Of a DNA stretch of 64,000 nt, positions 42,757 through 50,841 are shown piece by piece. Source of the stretch: Synoicihabitans lomoniglobus (GTDB taxonomy: Bacteria; Verrucomicrobiota; Verrucomicrobiia; Opitutales; Opitutaceae). The notes under the pieces are model-generated. The model did no database searches. It was not told the origin of the DNA and saw only the letters and a list, made by a program, of their open reading frames with translations. Position 1 is the stretch's first letter; every line of letters begins with the position of its first letter. A program made the position numbers and the translations under genes. The DNA lies in assembly GCF_029023725.1 (NCBI RefSeq), contig NZ_CP119075.1:4955501-5019500 (forward strand), given 5' to 3'.

Positions 42757-44466
42757 ATGACTCCATCCACCAAAGGCAAAGCGGCGCATACTTATGACGC
42801 CATCGTAGTAGGCTCCGGCATCAGTGGCGGCTGGGCCGCCAAAGAACTGACCGAAAAGGGTCTCAAAACCCTCGTGCTGGAGCGCGGGCGCGACGTCAAA
42901 CACGGCGAGTATCCCACCGCCATGATGGACTCGTGGGAATTCGAGGGCCGCAATCGCCGCACACCGGAACAGGAGGCCCGCCAACTCAAGCAGGCGCGCA
43001 CCGGCTACACCACCAGCCCGACTTCCGCGCATTGGTTTGTCGACGACATCGACAACCCTTACTCCGAGGACCAGCCGTTCGACTGGATGCGAGGCTACCA
43101 TACGGGCGGTCGCTCCCTCATGTGGGGTCGCCATTCCTACCGGTGGAGTGATCTTGATTTCGAAGCCAACGCCCGCGACGGCCATGGCGTCGACTGGCCC
43201 ATCCGCTACGCCGACGTCGCCCCATGGTATGACTACGTGGAGCAATGGGTCGGGATCAACGGCACGCGCGAAGGGTTGTCGCAGTTGCCCGACGGCCAGT
43301 TCCAGCCCGCCATGCCTCTCAACGTCGTGGAAGCTCACGTGCAAAAACGCGTGGCCGCCCACTTCTCCGACCGCATCCTGACCAACGGCCGGATCGCCAA
43401 TCTCACCGAGGCCAAACCCGGCCGCGCCCCCTGCCAATACCGCAACCGCTGCATGCGCGGATGTCCCTTTGGCGCCTATTTTTCCAGCAACAGCTCCACG
43501 CTGCCCGCCGCCTACGCCACCGGTAATCTCACGCTGCGTCCGTTCTCGATCGTTCACGAGCTCATCTACGACGCCGACTCCGGCCGCGCCACCGGCGTGC
43601 GCATCGTCGATGCCGAGACGCACGAGACCTTCGACTACTACGCCAAAGTCATCTTCCTGTGCGCCTCCGCCATCGCATCGACCTCGATCCTGCTGAAGTC
43701 GAAATCCGATCGTTTCTCGGACGGCTTCGGCAACGACTCGGGCGAGCTCGGTCACAACCTCATGGACCATCACTTCCGGGTTGGCGGGTCTGGCCTCATC
43801 GACGGCTTCAACGACCGTTACTACAAGGGTCGTCGCCCGGGGAGCTTCTACATTCCCCGCTTCCGCAATGTCAGCGCCGCCACCAAGCATTCCGACTTCC
43901 TGCGCGGCTACGGCTTCCAAGGCAGCGGTTCCCGCCAAAACTGGTCGCGGGGCATCGCCGAACTCGAACGCTTCGGGGCCGATTTCAAGGCCGACCTCAT
44001 CGAACCCGGCCCCTGGCGCGTTGGCATGACCGCGTTTGGCGAACATCTGCCCCAGCACGCCAACCGCCTTTATCTCAACGAAGACCTGCGCGACAAGTGG
44101 GGCCAGCCCACCGTCACGTTCGATTGCGGCTACGGGGAAAACGAAGCGAACATGCGCCAGGACATGGCGGTCGCCACCGTCGAGATCCTCGAGGCCGCCG
44201 GAGCCCGGGACATTTCCACCTACGACGCGCCCAACAGCAACCCCGGCCTGAGTATCCACGAAATGGGCACAGCCCGCATGGGTCGGGATGCCCGGACCTC
44301 CGTGCTCAACGCGCACAACCAAGTCCACGCCGCCCCCAACGTCTACGTGACCGACGGCGCCTGCATGACCTCGTCATCCTGCGTCAACCCGAGCCTCACC
44401 TACATGGCCCTCACCGCCCGCGCCGTCGACCACGCCGTCGGCGAACTCACCAAGATGAACCTGTAA
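42757..44466 (+). CDS. GMC-family oxidoreductase (periplasmic sugar/alcohol dehydrogenase large subunit)
   Basis: A 569-residue protein from the ATG at 42757. FAD-binding IVVGSGISGGWAA (16-28) and VLERG, a Cys-rich stretch (CQYRNRCMRGCPFG) typical of GMC members acting with gluconate 2-dehydrogenase subunit 3 partners, and the C-terminal HEMGTARMG and NPSLTYMALTARA regions, which hold the active-site His/Asn pair. No classical signal peptide; export is probably by hitchhiking with the Tat-type small subunit next door. Substrate could be a sugar or sugar alcohol. Confidence 0.88.
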   Translation: MTPSTKGKAAHTYDAIVVGSGISGGWAAKELTEKGLKTLVLERGRDVKHGEYPTAMMDSWEFEGRNRRTPEQEARQLKQARTGYTTSPTSAHWFVDDIDNPYSEDQPFDWMRGYHTGGRSLMWGRHSYRWSDLDFEANARDGHGVDWPIRYADVAPWYDYVEQWVGINGTREGLSQLPDGQFQPAMPLNVVEAHVQKRVAAHFSDRILTNGRIANLTEAKPGRAPCQYRNRCMRGCPFGAYFSSNSSTLPAAYATGNLTLRPFSIVHELIYDADSGRATGVRIVDAETHETFDYYAKVIFLCASAIASTSILLKSKSDRFSDGFGNDSGELGHNLMDHHFRVGGSGLIDGFNDRYYKGRRPGSFYIPRFRNVSAATKHSDFLRGYGFQGSGSRQNWSRGIAELERFGADFKADLIEPGPWRVGMTAFGEHLPQHANRLYLNEDLRDKWGQPTVTFDCGYGENEANMRQDMAVATVEILEAAGARDISTYDAPNSNPGLSIHEMGTARMGRDARTSVLNAHNQVHAAPNVYVTDGACMTSSSCVNPSLTYMALTARAVDHAVGELTKMNL

Positions 44467-44531
44467 AAGCGGTCAGCTTTCAGTCCTCCGCCTCCTCCTT
44501 CCTACTTTAAATTTCTTACTTCAAACTTGGT

Positions 44532-45074
44532 ATGAATCGTCGCGAAGCTCTCAAACGCACCGCCCTGCTGCTCGGGGTCGCCGCCCACCCGGCCGCCATC
44601 ACCCGCGCCCTCGCGCAAGCCGCTCGAACCGACAGCGGTCGCTACCTCACCACCGGTCAGTTTGCCACCGTCAGCGCGATGGCCGACCGCATCCTGCCCG
44701 CGACCGATACGCCCGGCGCGCTCGACGCCGACGTGCCCTTATTCGTCGATACGATCTACGGCCGTTTCATGCATGACGACGAAGCGACCTCCTTCGCCCA
44801 GGGGTTGGAAAACGTCAACCGCGCCAGCCGGTCCGCCCTCGGCGCGCCGTTTGCGCAACTCACGCCGGATCAGGCCGATGCCCAACTCCAGGCGTTGATC
44901 GAGCGTGAGACCGAACGCGGCTTCTGGCGGCAGTTGCGCGCATTGGTCCTCCAGGGTTTCTTCACCTCCGAAGTCGGCGCCAAACAAGTCCTCAACTACG
45001 ACCCCGTCCCCGGTCGCTACGACCCGGACATGCCCGTCTCCGAGGTCAACAACATCGCCTGGGCCGAGGGTTGA
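44532..45074 (+). CDS. Gluconate 2-dehydrogenase subunit 3-family protein with twin-arginine signal
   Basis: A 180-residue protein. N-terminal MNRREALKRTALLLG is a twin-arginine signal followed by a hydrophobic core and ALAQA cleavage site. The mature part shows the family pattern: MADRILPATDTPGALDADV and GFFTSEVGAKQVLNYDPVPGRY. These small subunits escort and help the FAD-containing GMC subunit, here the preceding gene (66 bp upstream), into the periplasm. No cytochrome c third subunit is adjacent; electrons may pass to a different acceptor. Confidence 0.88.
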   Translation: MNRREALKRTALLLGVAAHPAAITRALAQAARTDSGRYLTTGQFATVSAMADRILPATDTPGALDADVPLFVDTIYGRFMHDDEATSFAQGLENVNRASRSALGAPFAQLTPDQADAQLQALIERETERGFWRQLRALVLQGFFTSEVGAKQVLNYDPVPGRYDPDMPVSEVNNIAWAEG

Positions 45075-45104
45075 TCCCGTCCCTGGCCTACCCCGGCATC
45101 CGCG

Positions 45105-45962
45105 ATGAAACCCCCGGCATGGTCCCTCTCCGGGAGAAGCGTGGGGCTCATCGTCGCAGTGCTGGTCATATTAAGCGGGACCTCATGCCGACCGCGACAA
45201 TGGATCGGTCTCATCGCCGACGATAGCATCGAAGCCGTCGCCATCGGCTATCTCGATGCGCTGTTGGCTGGCGATTTGGATCAAATCACCCGCGATATCG
45301 ACTCACCGCAGCGATCACCGGATCTCCCCATCAAGCTCCTCGAAATGCGGCAGCATTTCCCCAACGGGAAATTCCTCTCCCGCGAACTCATCAACTATCA
45401 ATCGAAATGGCGGGTAACGGGTTCCGCCCGCCGCGCCCGCCACGATCTGATCTACGAATATCACTATCCTGACACGTGGGTCGTCGCTCGGGTGGTATTC
45501 GAGTATTCGGCAACCGAAACCCCCAACCTGAAGATCATCCAAGTCGCGCCCCGATCGTCATCCAGTTCGTGGGTGAGTATGATCAGGCCGCCCCGTTTTT
45601 CACCGTCCGTCGCCATCATCCTCTCTTTGGCCGCCGTGGTGCTCGGAGGGATCGTGGTCACGTTTATCGTCTGTCTGCGCACCCCGTTTAAGCGCCGCAA
45701 GTGGCTGTGGGCACTCTTCATTTTAGTCGGGTTTGGTCAAATCCTGGTCGACACAGGTTCAGGAAAAATAGGCCTGCGCCTCCTCAGCATCCAAATTGGC
45801 GGCGTCTCCGTCATCGCGAACGGCCCCGGCACCTCGTGGGTATGGGCGGTCTCGTTTCCCCTCGGAGCCATCCTGTTCTGGGTTCGTCGTCGCGAGCTCG
45901 TGGCCCGGGAACACCGATCAAAAACGTATATTCCACCGCTCCCCACCGCGCTCGATCCGTGA
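45105..45962 (+). CDS. Membrane protein of unknown function
   Basis: A 285-residue protein with an N-terminal hydrophobic helix (about 14-27, with a Cys near residue 28), a soluble domain (about 30-165) that may have an NTF2-like or DUF4019-type fold (IGYLDALLAGDLDQI), then two or three transmembrane helices (about 167-190, 197-215, 230-250). I do not recognise the family. It lies 30 bp after the GDH subunit 3 gene and could share its transcript, but no functional connection is evident. Confidence 0.65.
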   Translation: MKPPAWSLSGRSVGLIVAVLVILSGTSCRPRQWIGLIADDSIEAVAIGYLDALLAGDLDQITRDIDSPQRSPDLPIKLLEMRQHFPNGKFLSRELINYQSKWRVTGSARRARHDLIYEYHYPDTWVVARVVFEYSATETPNLKIIQVAPRSSSSSWVSMIRPPRFSPSVAIILSLAAVVLGGIVVTFIVCLRTPFKRRKWLWALFILVGFGQILVDTGSGKIGLRLLSIQIGGVSVIANGPGTSWVWAVSFPLGAILFWVRRRELVAREHRSKTYIPPLPTALDP

Positions 45963-46037
45963 CCCGGCTGATCCCGGAATGCCGCTTCGATTTGCCAGCG
46001 AGCCAGATAGGAGATTGAGTGACTCCGCCTTCCCGCC

Positions 46038-46487
46038 ATGCCTCGCCTTTTGCCTTCGTTACGACTTCTGCTCACCCTTTGCCTGCTTGCCGTTGCCGGG
46101 CGCACGGTTGCAGCCGATGAACCTGCCGAGGAGAAAAACGCGGAGCCGCGCAACACCATCGAGGTCGCGGGCGTGTTGTATCCGGTCTACGAAATTCGCA
46201 AGGAAGCCAAGCCGCTGCAGCAGTTCAAAGTCTACTCGCCCCGCCGTGCGAAAAAGGAAGGTCGCGGCGGCACGGTTTTGATCGGTGCCCTCATTGATCG
46301 CCAGGGCGGTGTCATGCAGATGCAAATTGCCATGAGCAACGCCGAAGCCGACATCGAGGAGGCCGCGCTAAAATCAGTGCGGAAGTGGATCTTTCCCGTG
46401 CAGCACGTGGACGGTCGCGCCATCGCATACGCCGTGATGGTGCCCATCGTGGTCGACAACACCCCCCACTTTGGGCCGCAGCGCTAA
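46038..46487 (+). CDS. TonB C-terminal-domain periplasmic protein
   Basis: A 149-residue protein with a signal peptide (about 1-25, ending TVAAD) and a TonB_C-type domain: GTVLIGALIDRQGGVMQMQIAMS and AALKSVRKWIFPVQHVDG. There is no N-terminal transmembrane anchor plus proline spacer, so it is not a classical TonB; small secreted proteins of this type are frequent in Opitutaceae-like genomes. Role in energy transduction is uncertain. Confidence 0.8.
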   Translation: MPRLLPSLRLLLTLCLLAVAGRTVAADEPAEEKNAEPRNTIEVAGVLYPVYEIRKEAKPLQQFKVYSPRRAKKEGRGGTVLIGALIDRQGGVMQMQIAMSNAEADIEEAALKSVRKWIFPVQHVDGRAIAYAVMVPIVVDNTPHFGPQR

Positions 46488-46541
46488 GAGCGCCACGAGC
46501 GCTCCGTTTGACGCCACCCGCATTGTGGGCACCCTTCGACC

Positions 46542-47186
46542 GTGGATCGCACGGTCACGCCCGAGTTACTCGACTCCCTTTCGCCCGATTCCCCGGCCGC
46601 GCGTCACAGCCGTCGCGACCTCGTCTGGTTCAACCGTCTGTTGGGTAACAATCGTTGGTGGCGGAAAACCCTCCCTCGTCTGCTCCTCGACACCACGCCG
46701 AATCGCGCTCTCGAAATCGGAGCCGGCGACGGCGCGCTCGCCCGCGCACACCGACTCGATGCCCTGGACCAATGTCCGGCGCCCTCCGGTTGGCCGGCCG
46801 ACCAAACATGGCATCAGCACGACGTTCTGCGCTATGATCGGTGGGTCGACTACGATCTGATCGCGGCGAACTTTTTCCTCCACCATTTCACCGCGCCGCA
46901 ACTCGCCCAACTCGGTGCGATCTGGAATCACACCGCGCGCGTCATTGTCGCCTGCGAACCGTGGCGCGCTCCCGGGTTTCGATCCGGCTTCGCCCTGCTC
47001 TGCGCGGCGATGCGCGCCCACGCCGTCAGTCGTCACGATGGCCGCGTGAGCATCTGCGCCGGATTCCGTCAAACCGAACTCCCGGGATTCCTCGGCTTGG
47101 ATTCACAAATCTGGCAATGGGAGATCGTCCACCATCCGCTCGGCACCTACCGCTTCATCGCGCGAAAATCGCGCTCCACGCCATGA
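46542..47186 (+). CDS. Class I SAM-dependent methyltransferase of the type III PKS operon
   Basis: A 214-residue protein with a GTG start at 46542. The SAM-binding motif I is ALEIGAGDGALA; IAANFFLHHF is the motif IV region. It is coupled (ATGA) to the FAD oxidoreductase and two genes upstream of a type III PKS. The methyltransferase / FAD reductase / type III PKS set recurs in Bacteroidetes and Verrucomicrobia. It would O- or C-methylate a polyketide such as an alkylresorcinol or pyrone. Confidence 0.82.
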   Translation: MDRTVTPELLDSLSPDSPAARHSRRDLVWFNRLLGNNRWWRKTLPRLLLDTTPNRALEIGAGDGALARAHRLDALDQCPAPSGWPADQTWHQHDVLRYDRWVDYDLIAANFFLHHFTAPQLAQLGAIWNHTARVIVACEPWRAPGFRSGFALLCAAMRAHAVSRHDGRVSICAGFRQTELPGFLGLDSQIWQWEIVHHPLGTYRFIARKSRSTP

Positions 47187-48223
47187 TCGCGCCGACCCGA
47201 CATCGCCCGGTCGAAATCATTGGCGGCGGCCTCGCCGGGCTGGGGCTTGCACTCGGTTTGCGCCGTGTCGACGTGCCCGTCATCGTGCACGAAGCCGGCA
47301 CCTATCCGCGACACCGCGTGTGCGGCGAATTCATCACCTCGCTCGATGATCACACCATTGAAACCCTCGGTCTCGGTCCGCTGCTTCAAGATGCCCGCTC
47401 CGCCGAAACGGTCGCCTGGTATCGCGCCGACCGCACCACCCACCGCCACCGTCTGCCGGAGCCCGCTCGGTGCCTCAGTCGCTTTGCGCTCGATCATCGC
47501 ATGGCGCAGGCGTTGGTCACCAACGACGGCGAGCTCATCGAAAACAGCCGACCAACGGCCACGCCCGCCGAAGGAAGAATCACGGCCACCGGCCGTCGGC
47601 CCGATTTGAGTGCCCCTTGGCTCGGCGTGAAAATGCACTTCACCGGGCTGACGTTGAGCGATGACCTTGAGCTCCACCTGGGCCAGCAAGCCTACGTTGG
47701 ACTCACCCGCATCGAGGGCGACCGGATCAATGTTTGCGGCTTGTTCCACCGGGGCAACGTCCGTTCGAAACCACCCGCCGCCGCCAACCCCCTCGATCAA
47801 CAACTGCGGGCTGCCGGACTGACCACGCTCGCCGAACGCCTCATGTCGGCTTCCGCCGATCCCGCCTCCCTGTGCACCGTGGCCGGGCTCAACTACCGCC
47901 ACGAGAGAGCCGCGCCCGAGTCCGCCCCGTTGGGCGACCACTTTGCCCTTATTCCGCCATTCACCGGCCACGGCATGACGATCGCCCTCCAAAGCGCCGC
48001 CCTCGCCGTGGGCCCACTGCAAGCCTGGTCGCGAGGCGAGCGGGACTGGGCCTCGACCCGGCGGGAAATCGCCGCCCGGCATCGCCGACAGCTCCTCCCC
48101 AAACTTCGCCGCGCGCAGCACCTGCACGGCTGGTTGCTCACCCCGAAACGCCAACACCTGCTGGCCGTCCTGGCCCGGCGAGACCTTTTGCCCCTGCGAT
48201 GGGTCTACGGCCTTCTCCACTGA
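47183..48223 (+). CDS. FAD-dependent oxidoreductase of the type III PKS operon
   Basis: A 346-residue protein from the ATG at 47183. GxGxxG-type motif IIGGGLAGLGLA (12-23), RVCGEFI (the 'R-x-C-G-E' of geranylgeranyl reductase/PHBH-like flavoproteins), and FTGHGMTIALQSA (distal FAD motif). Such enzymes in type III PKS operons oxidise or hydroxylate the polyketide ring, giving quinones. It lacks the WxWxIP motif, unlike the flavoprotein at 26138. It lies 8 bp before the PKS gene. Confidence 0.83.
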   Translation: MIAPTRHRPVEIIGGGLAGLGLALGLRRVDVPVIVHEAGTYPRHRVCGEFITSLDDHTIETLGLGPLLQDARSAETVAWYRADRTTHRHRLPEPARCLSRFALDHRMAQALVTNDGELIENSRPTATPAEGRITATGRRPDLSAPWLGVKMHFTGLTLSDDLELHLGQQAYVGLTRIEGDRINVCGLFHRGNVRSKPPAAANPLDQQLRAAGLTTLAERLMSASADPASLCTVAGLNYRHERAAPESAPLGDHFALIPPFTGHGMTIALQSAALAVGPLQAWSRGERDWASTRREIAARHRRQLLPKLRRAQHLHGWLLTPKRQHLLAVLARRDLLPLRWVYGLLH

Positions 48224-48231
48224 TTTCGCCC

Positions 48232-49281
48232 ATGTATCTCCACGCTCTCGCCACCGCCAATCCCATCCTCTCGCTCACTCAAGCCGAATGCTGGAACATC
48301 GCCCGCGAATCGGCCGCCGTGCGCGATGGACTCACCCGCCGCAGCCAGCTCATCCTGCGCACGATTTTGCGCGGCGACTCCGGCGTGGCGTCCCGGCAAT
48401 TCGGGGTGAGCGAGATCGAGCGTATCTTCGATTTGGATACTGACGAGCTCAACGCCGAGTTTCGCCGCGCGGCCCCCGAACTGGCGCACGCGGCACTGGC
48501 CCCCGCCCTCGCGCAAGCCGGCCTCGCCCCTACCGATCTCGACGCGCTCGTGATCTGCACGTGCACCGGCTACCTGTGCCCCGGCGTCACCAGCTACGTG
48601 GCCGAACAACTCGGGTTGCGACCGGACGCCTACCTGCAGGACCTGGCCGGACTCGGCTGTGGCGCCGCCATTCCGGCGCTGCGTTCGGTCGATGGCATCC
48701 TCGCTCGCAATCCCGACGCGGTCGTCGCGTGCGTCGCGGTGGAGGTGTGTTCCGCCGCGTTTTATCTCGATGACGACCCCGGCGTGATCATCAGCGCTTG
48801 TTTGTTCGGCGACGGCGCCGCCGCCACGATCTGGCGCGGTCAACCCGGACCGACGGGGCTGCGGTGTCATGGGTTCGACACGCTGCACGACCCCGCTAAT
48901 CGCGATCAAATCCGCTTCGAACACCGCAACGGGAAACTGCGCAATTTACTCACATCGACCGTGCCGGAACTCGCCGCCCACGCCGTGGCCGATCTGCACG
49001 CGCGCACCGTCGCCTCCGCGCCATCCGCACGGCCCATCACCCGCATCGTTCCCCATTCCGGCGGCAAAGACGTGATCGACGCCGTGGCAGCCAAATTCCC
49101 TGATCACGACCTCACGCCCACCCGCGAGATCCTCCGACGTCACGGCAACATGAGCAGCCCCTCGGTGTTGTTTGCGCTGGAGGAAGCGTTAAAAACCGAC
49201 GTCCCCACCGACACCACCGATTGGTGGCTCGTCGCCTTTGGCGCAGGCTTCAGCGCCCACAGTTGCCGCCTCGGGGTGTAG
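48232..49281 (+). CDS. Type III polyketide synthase
   Basis: A 349-residue chalcone/stilbene synthase-like enzyme from the ATG at 48232. Catalytic triad complete: Cys143 in LGCGAAIPAL, His275 in VPHSGGKD and Asn306 in RHGNMSSPS. It extends an acyl-CoA starter with malonyl-CoA and cyclises the product, typically to alkylresorcinols or pyrones in bacteria. Third gene of the methyltransferase/FAD enzyme/PKS operon. Its stop codon is embedded in a REP-like element that starts at 49278. Confidence 0.93.
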   Translation: MYLHALATANPILSLTQAECWNIARESAAVRDGLTRRSQLILRTILRGDSGVASRQFGVSEIERIFDLDTDELNAEFRRAAPELAHAALAPALAQAGLAPTDLDALVICTCTGYLCPGVTSYVAEQLGLRPDAYLQDLAGLGCGAAIPALRSVDGILARNPDAVVACVAVEVCSAAFYLDDDPGVIISACLFGDGAAATIWRGQPGPTGLRCHGFDTLHDPANRDQIRFEHRNGKLRNLLTSTVPELAAHAVADLHARTVASAPSARPITRIVPHSGGKDVIDAVAAKFPDHDLTPTREILRRHGNMSSPSVLFALEEALKTDVPTDTTDWWLVAFGAGFSAHSCRLGV

Positions 49282-49359
49282 GAGCGGTCTTGCGCGCGAG
49301 GAATCCGAAATCCCCGGGGACCACCCCACCGCATTCATCGCGCGCAAGCCCGCTCCTAC
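49278..49359. repeat. BIME-like inverted pair of REP elements after the type III PKS
   Basis: GTAGGAGCGGTCTTGCGCGC at the left faces GCGCGCAAGCCCGCTCCTAC at the right, an almost perfect 20-bp inverted repeat (one mismatch) around a 42-bp core that itself contains CCCCGGGG. The left arm begins within the PKS stop codon (GTG-TAG context), so the element abuts the coding sequence. It can fold into one long hairpin and may act as a terminator or mRNA stabiliser. Confidence 0.75.
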
Positions 49360-49435
49360 ATTTCGGCGCCGAGCCTCAGGTGTATTTAGCATCGCTTGCA
49401 TTGACTGGCTCCAACTTTACGCTCCGCCCCTGCCC

Positions 49436-49861
49436 ATGATCCGACGCGACTACCTTTTGGCCATGATCGAACAACTCGGCGCGCTGGCTCGAGCCGCGAC
49501 CGGCAAGAACATGCCAGCGGAAAAGCTCCAAGTGGAGATGGAGGACCTTTCAGGTCAATGGATCGGACTGCCCACGGTCGTTTTGTTCACGTTGCCGGTG
49601 GAGGAGTTGCACCGACTCATCGCGGACTCCGAGCGCCTCGTGAGCGAAAAATGCTTTCTAACCGCCGAGCTTTTTCGCACCAAGGCAGAGATGGCAACGG
49701 ACGACGACTCGCGCCGAATTTTTTCCGGGAAGGCGCTCTACTTTTATCACCAGAGTGCGCGGGCGGGATTTCCCCCGGAAATTCAGAGTTCGATTACCGA
49801 TCACATCACGACCCTCACGGCCTTGGTCGCAACAACTTCGGCGGCCTCCGAAAGTTCGTGA
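49436..49861 (+). CDS. Small helical protein, DUF6483-like
   Basis: A 141-residue protein from the ATG at 49436. MIRRDYLLAMIEQLGALARA matches the beginning of DUF6483-type proteins ('M-I-x-R-D-Y-x-x-x-M-I-E-x'), which are helical and of unknown function. No signal peptide. It follows the REP pair after the PKS, with no partner. Function unknown. Confidence 0.6.
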   Translation: MIRRDYLLAMIEQLGALARAATGKNMPAEKLQVEMEDLSGQWIGLPTVVLFTLPVEELHRLIADSERLVSEKCFLTAELFRTKAEMATDDDSRRIFSGKALYFYHQSARAGFPPEIQSSITDHITTLTALVATTSAASESS

Positions 49862-49983
49862 GTTGATGAAACATCCAGCTGGCCACATCGGTCGCTACTT
49901 CGCGCCCTGACGCTTCACTCAAAAGGAATGGAGCGCGCCCGAAGCACAATGGGCGTGCCCCATCCTCATGCAAGAGCTCCAGG

Positions 49984-50496
49984 TCAACTCAGCTGGAGTG
50001 TTTGTCCCTCTTTGCAAGCTCGGTGAAAGGTCTTGTTGCCGACTCTGTAGACAATCCCCAAGTGCTTGCCGTTACCGGGGGCCGGATCACCGAAGTTGTG
50101 ATTGCTCGCCCTGATTTTTGTTTCTCCGACCTGATCCACCATCTGCCTCACTTTTTGAGTGACATCAAAACCTCCTTTTTTAGCACCATAAATCGCTCCC
50201 TCAATATAGATATTGTTACATTGACTGAGATCGAGCGTTTCGCCCTCAGCGCAGGCACGATACATGTTCATCCCATTGTAATTGTAGCTCATGGCAAAAT
50301 GTTTGGAGTGACCGGGGTCGGGATCGCCGAGCATATCGTTGTGAACCTTAAAATCAGGAGGAGGCACATCGAAGGGGTGCTGCATGTATTTTAAAAAATG
50401 TTTTTCCACGAAACCTTGAACCTTTTTCGAGACGTCCGTGCTCCTGTCTTTGGTGCCGTAAACGGCCCACAATACGATGAAGTTTTTATTACTCAT
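49984..50496 (-). CDS. Two-repeat DUF3395-like protein, atypical base composition
   Basis: A 170-residue protein formed by two similar halves (about 7-92 and 95-170). Each has a strand-rich pattern: VYGTKDRSTDVSKKVQ / IYGAKKGGFDVTQKVR, then GDPDPGHSKHF / GDPAPGNGKHL and a terminal RAC-EGETLDLS / RAC-EGQTLQLS. This is the DUF3395-type motif (DVT ... GDP-PG-K-L ... EG), which occurs at the C-terminus of eukaryotic DnaJC11-like proteins and in scattered bacteria. The gene and its upstream region are much lower in GC than the surroundings, suggesting recent acquisition. No signal peptide. Function unknown. Confidence 0.65.
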   Translation of the reverse strand: MSNKNFIVLWAVYGTKDRSTDVSKKVQGFVEKHFLKYMQHPFDVPPPDFKVHNDMLGDPDPGHSKHFAMSYNYNGMNMYRACAEGETLDLSQCNNIYIEGAIYGAKKGGFDVTQKVRQMVDQVGETKIRASNHNFGDPAPGNGKHLGIVYRVGNKTFHRACKEGQTLQLS

Positions 50497-50538
50497 AATA
50501 CGACCTGGGGTATGATTTTAATTTGCTAATACATCTTT

Positions 50539-50558
50539 GCCCCCTCGTCGGAGGGGGC
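50539..50558 (-). promoter_or_regulatory. Hairpin in the 5' leader of the DUF3395-like gene
   Basis: A perfect 8-bp stem GCCCCCTC / GAGGGGGC with a GTCG tetraloop, 43 bp upstream of the start codon and inside the predicted leader. No T tract follows on either strand, so it is more likely a 5' UTR element or operator than a terminator. Confidence 0.45.
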
Positions 50559-50574
50559 TCGAATATACACTTAT

Positions 50575-50604
50575 TTTATACACAAATATTATATGCAAAG
50601 TCAA
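50575..50604 (-). promoter_or_regulatory. Candidate sigma-70 promoter of the DUF3395-like gene
   Basis: On the minus strand, -35 TTGACT (50604-50599), 18-bp spacer, -10 TATAAA (50580-50575). The predicted transcript would start near 50568 and carry a roughly 70-nt leader with the GCCCCCTC hairpin. The whole 50497-50620 stretch is AT-rich. Position and spacing fit well; there is no experimental support. Confidence 0.5.
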
Positions 50605-50841
50605 TGGCATGGGTAGCATGGCGCACGCGCCGTCAGGCAACCGGGTTTGTTTGCCAACCGAGTTCCAAACCACCACCTGAGTCGACCCTCCGTCGGTGGT
50701 CCGATCGTAGCTGTTCCCTCGCTTTCGACCGTGACTCAATCCGCTACTGGACGGACCGGTCGATCTTTGTATGCTCGCCTTTCGTTGATTCATCGTCGCG
50801 ACGTCGCAGCGTAGACTTCGCGCCAATTTCCGCCCCTGCCC

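Noticed and set aside
42730..44328. 532-codon minus-strand open frame opposite the GMC oxidoreductase
   Set aside because: Low-complexity Gly/Val/Ala composition typical of antisense shadows; the plus-strand GMC motifs are complete.
46038..46487. Calling the TonB_C protein a true TonB
   Set aside because: It has a cleavable-type signal and no transmembrane-proline arm, and no ExbB/ExbD neighbours.
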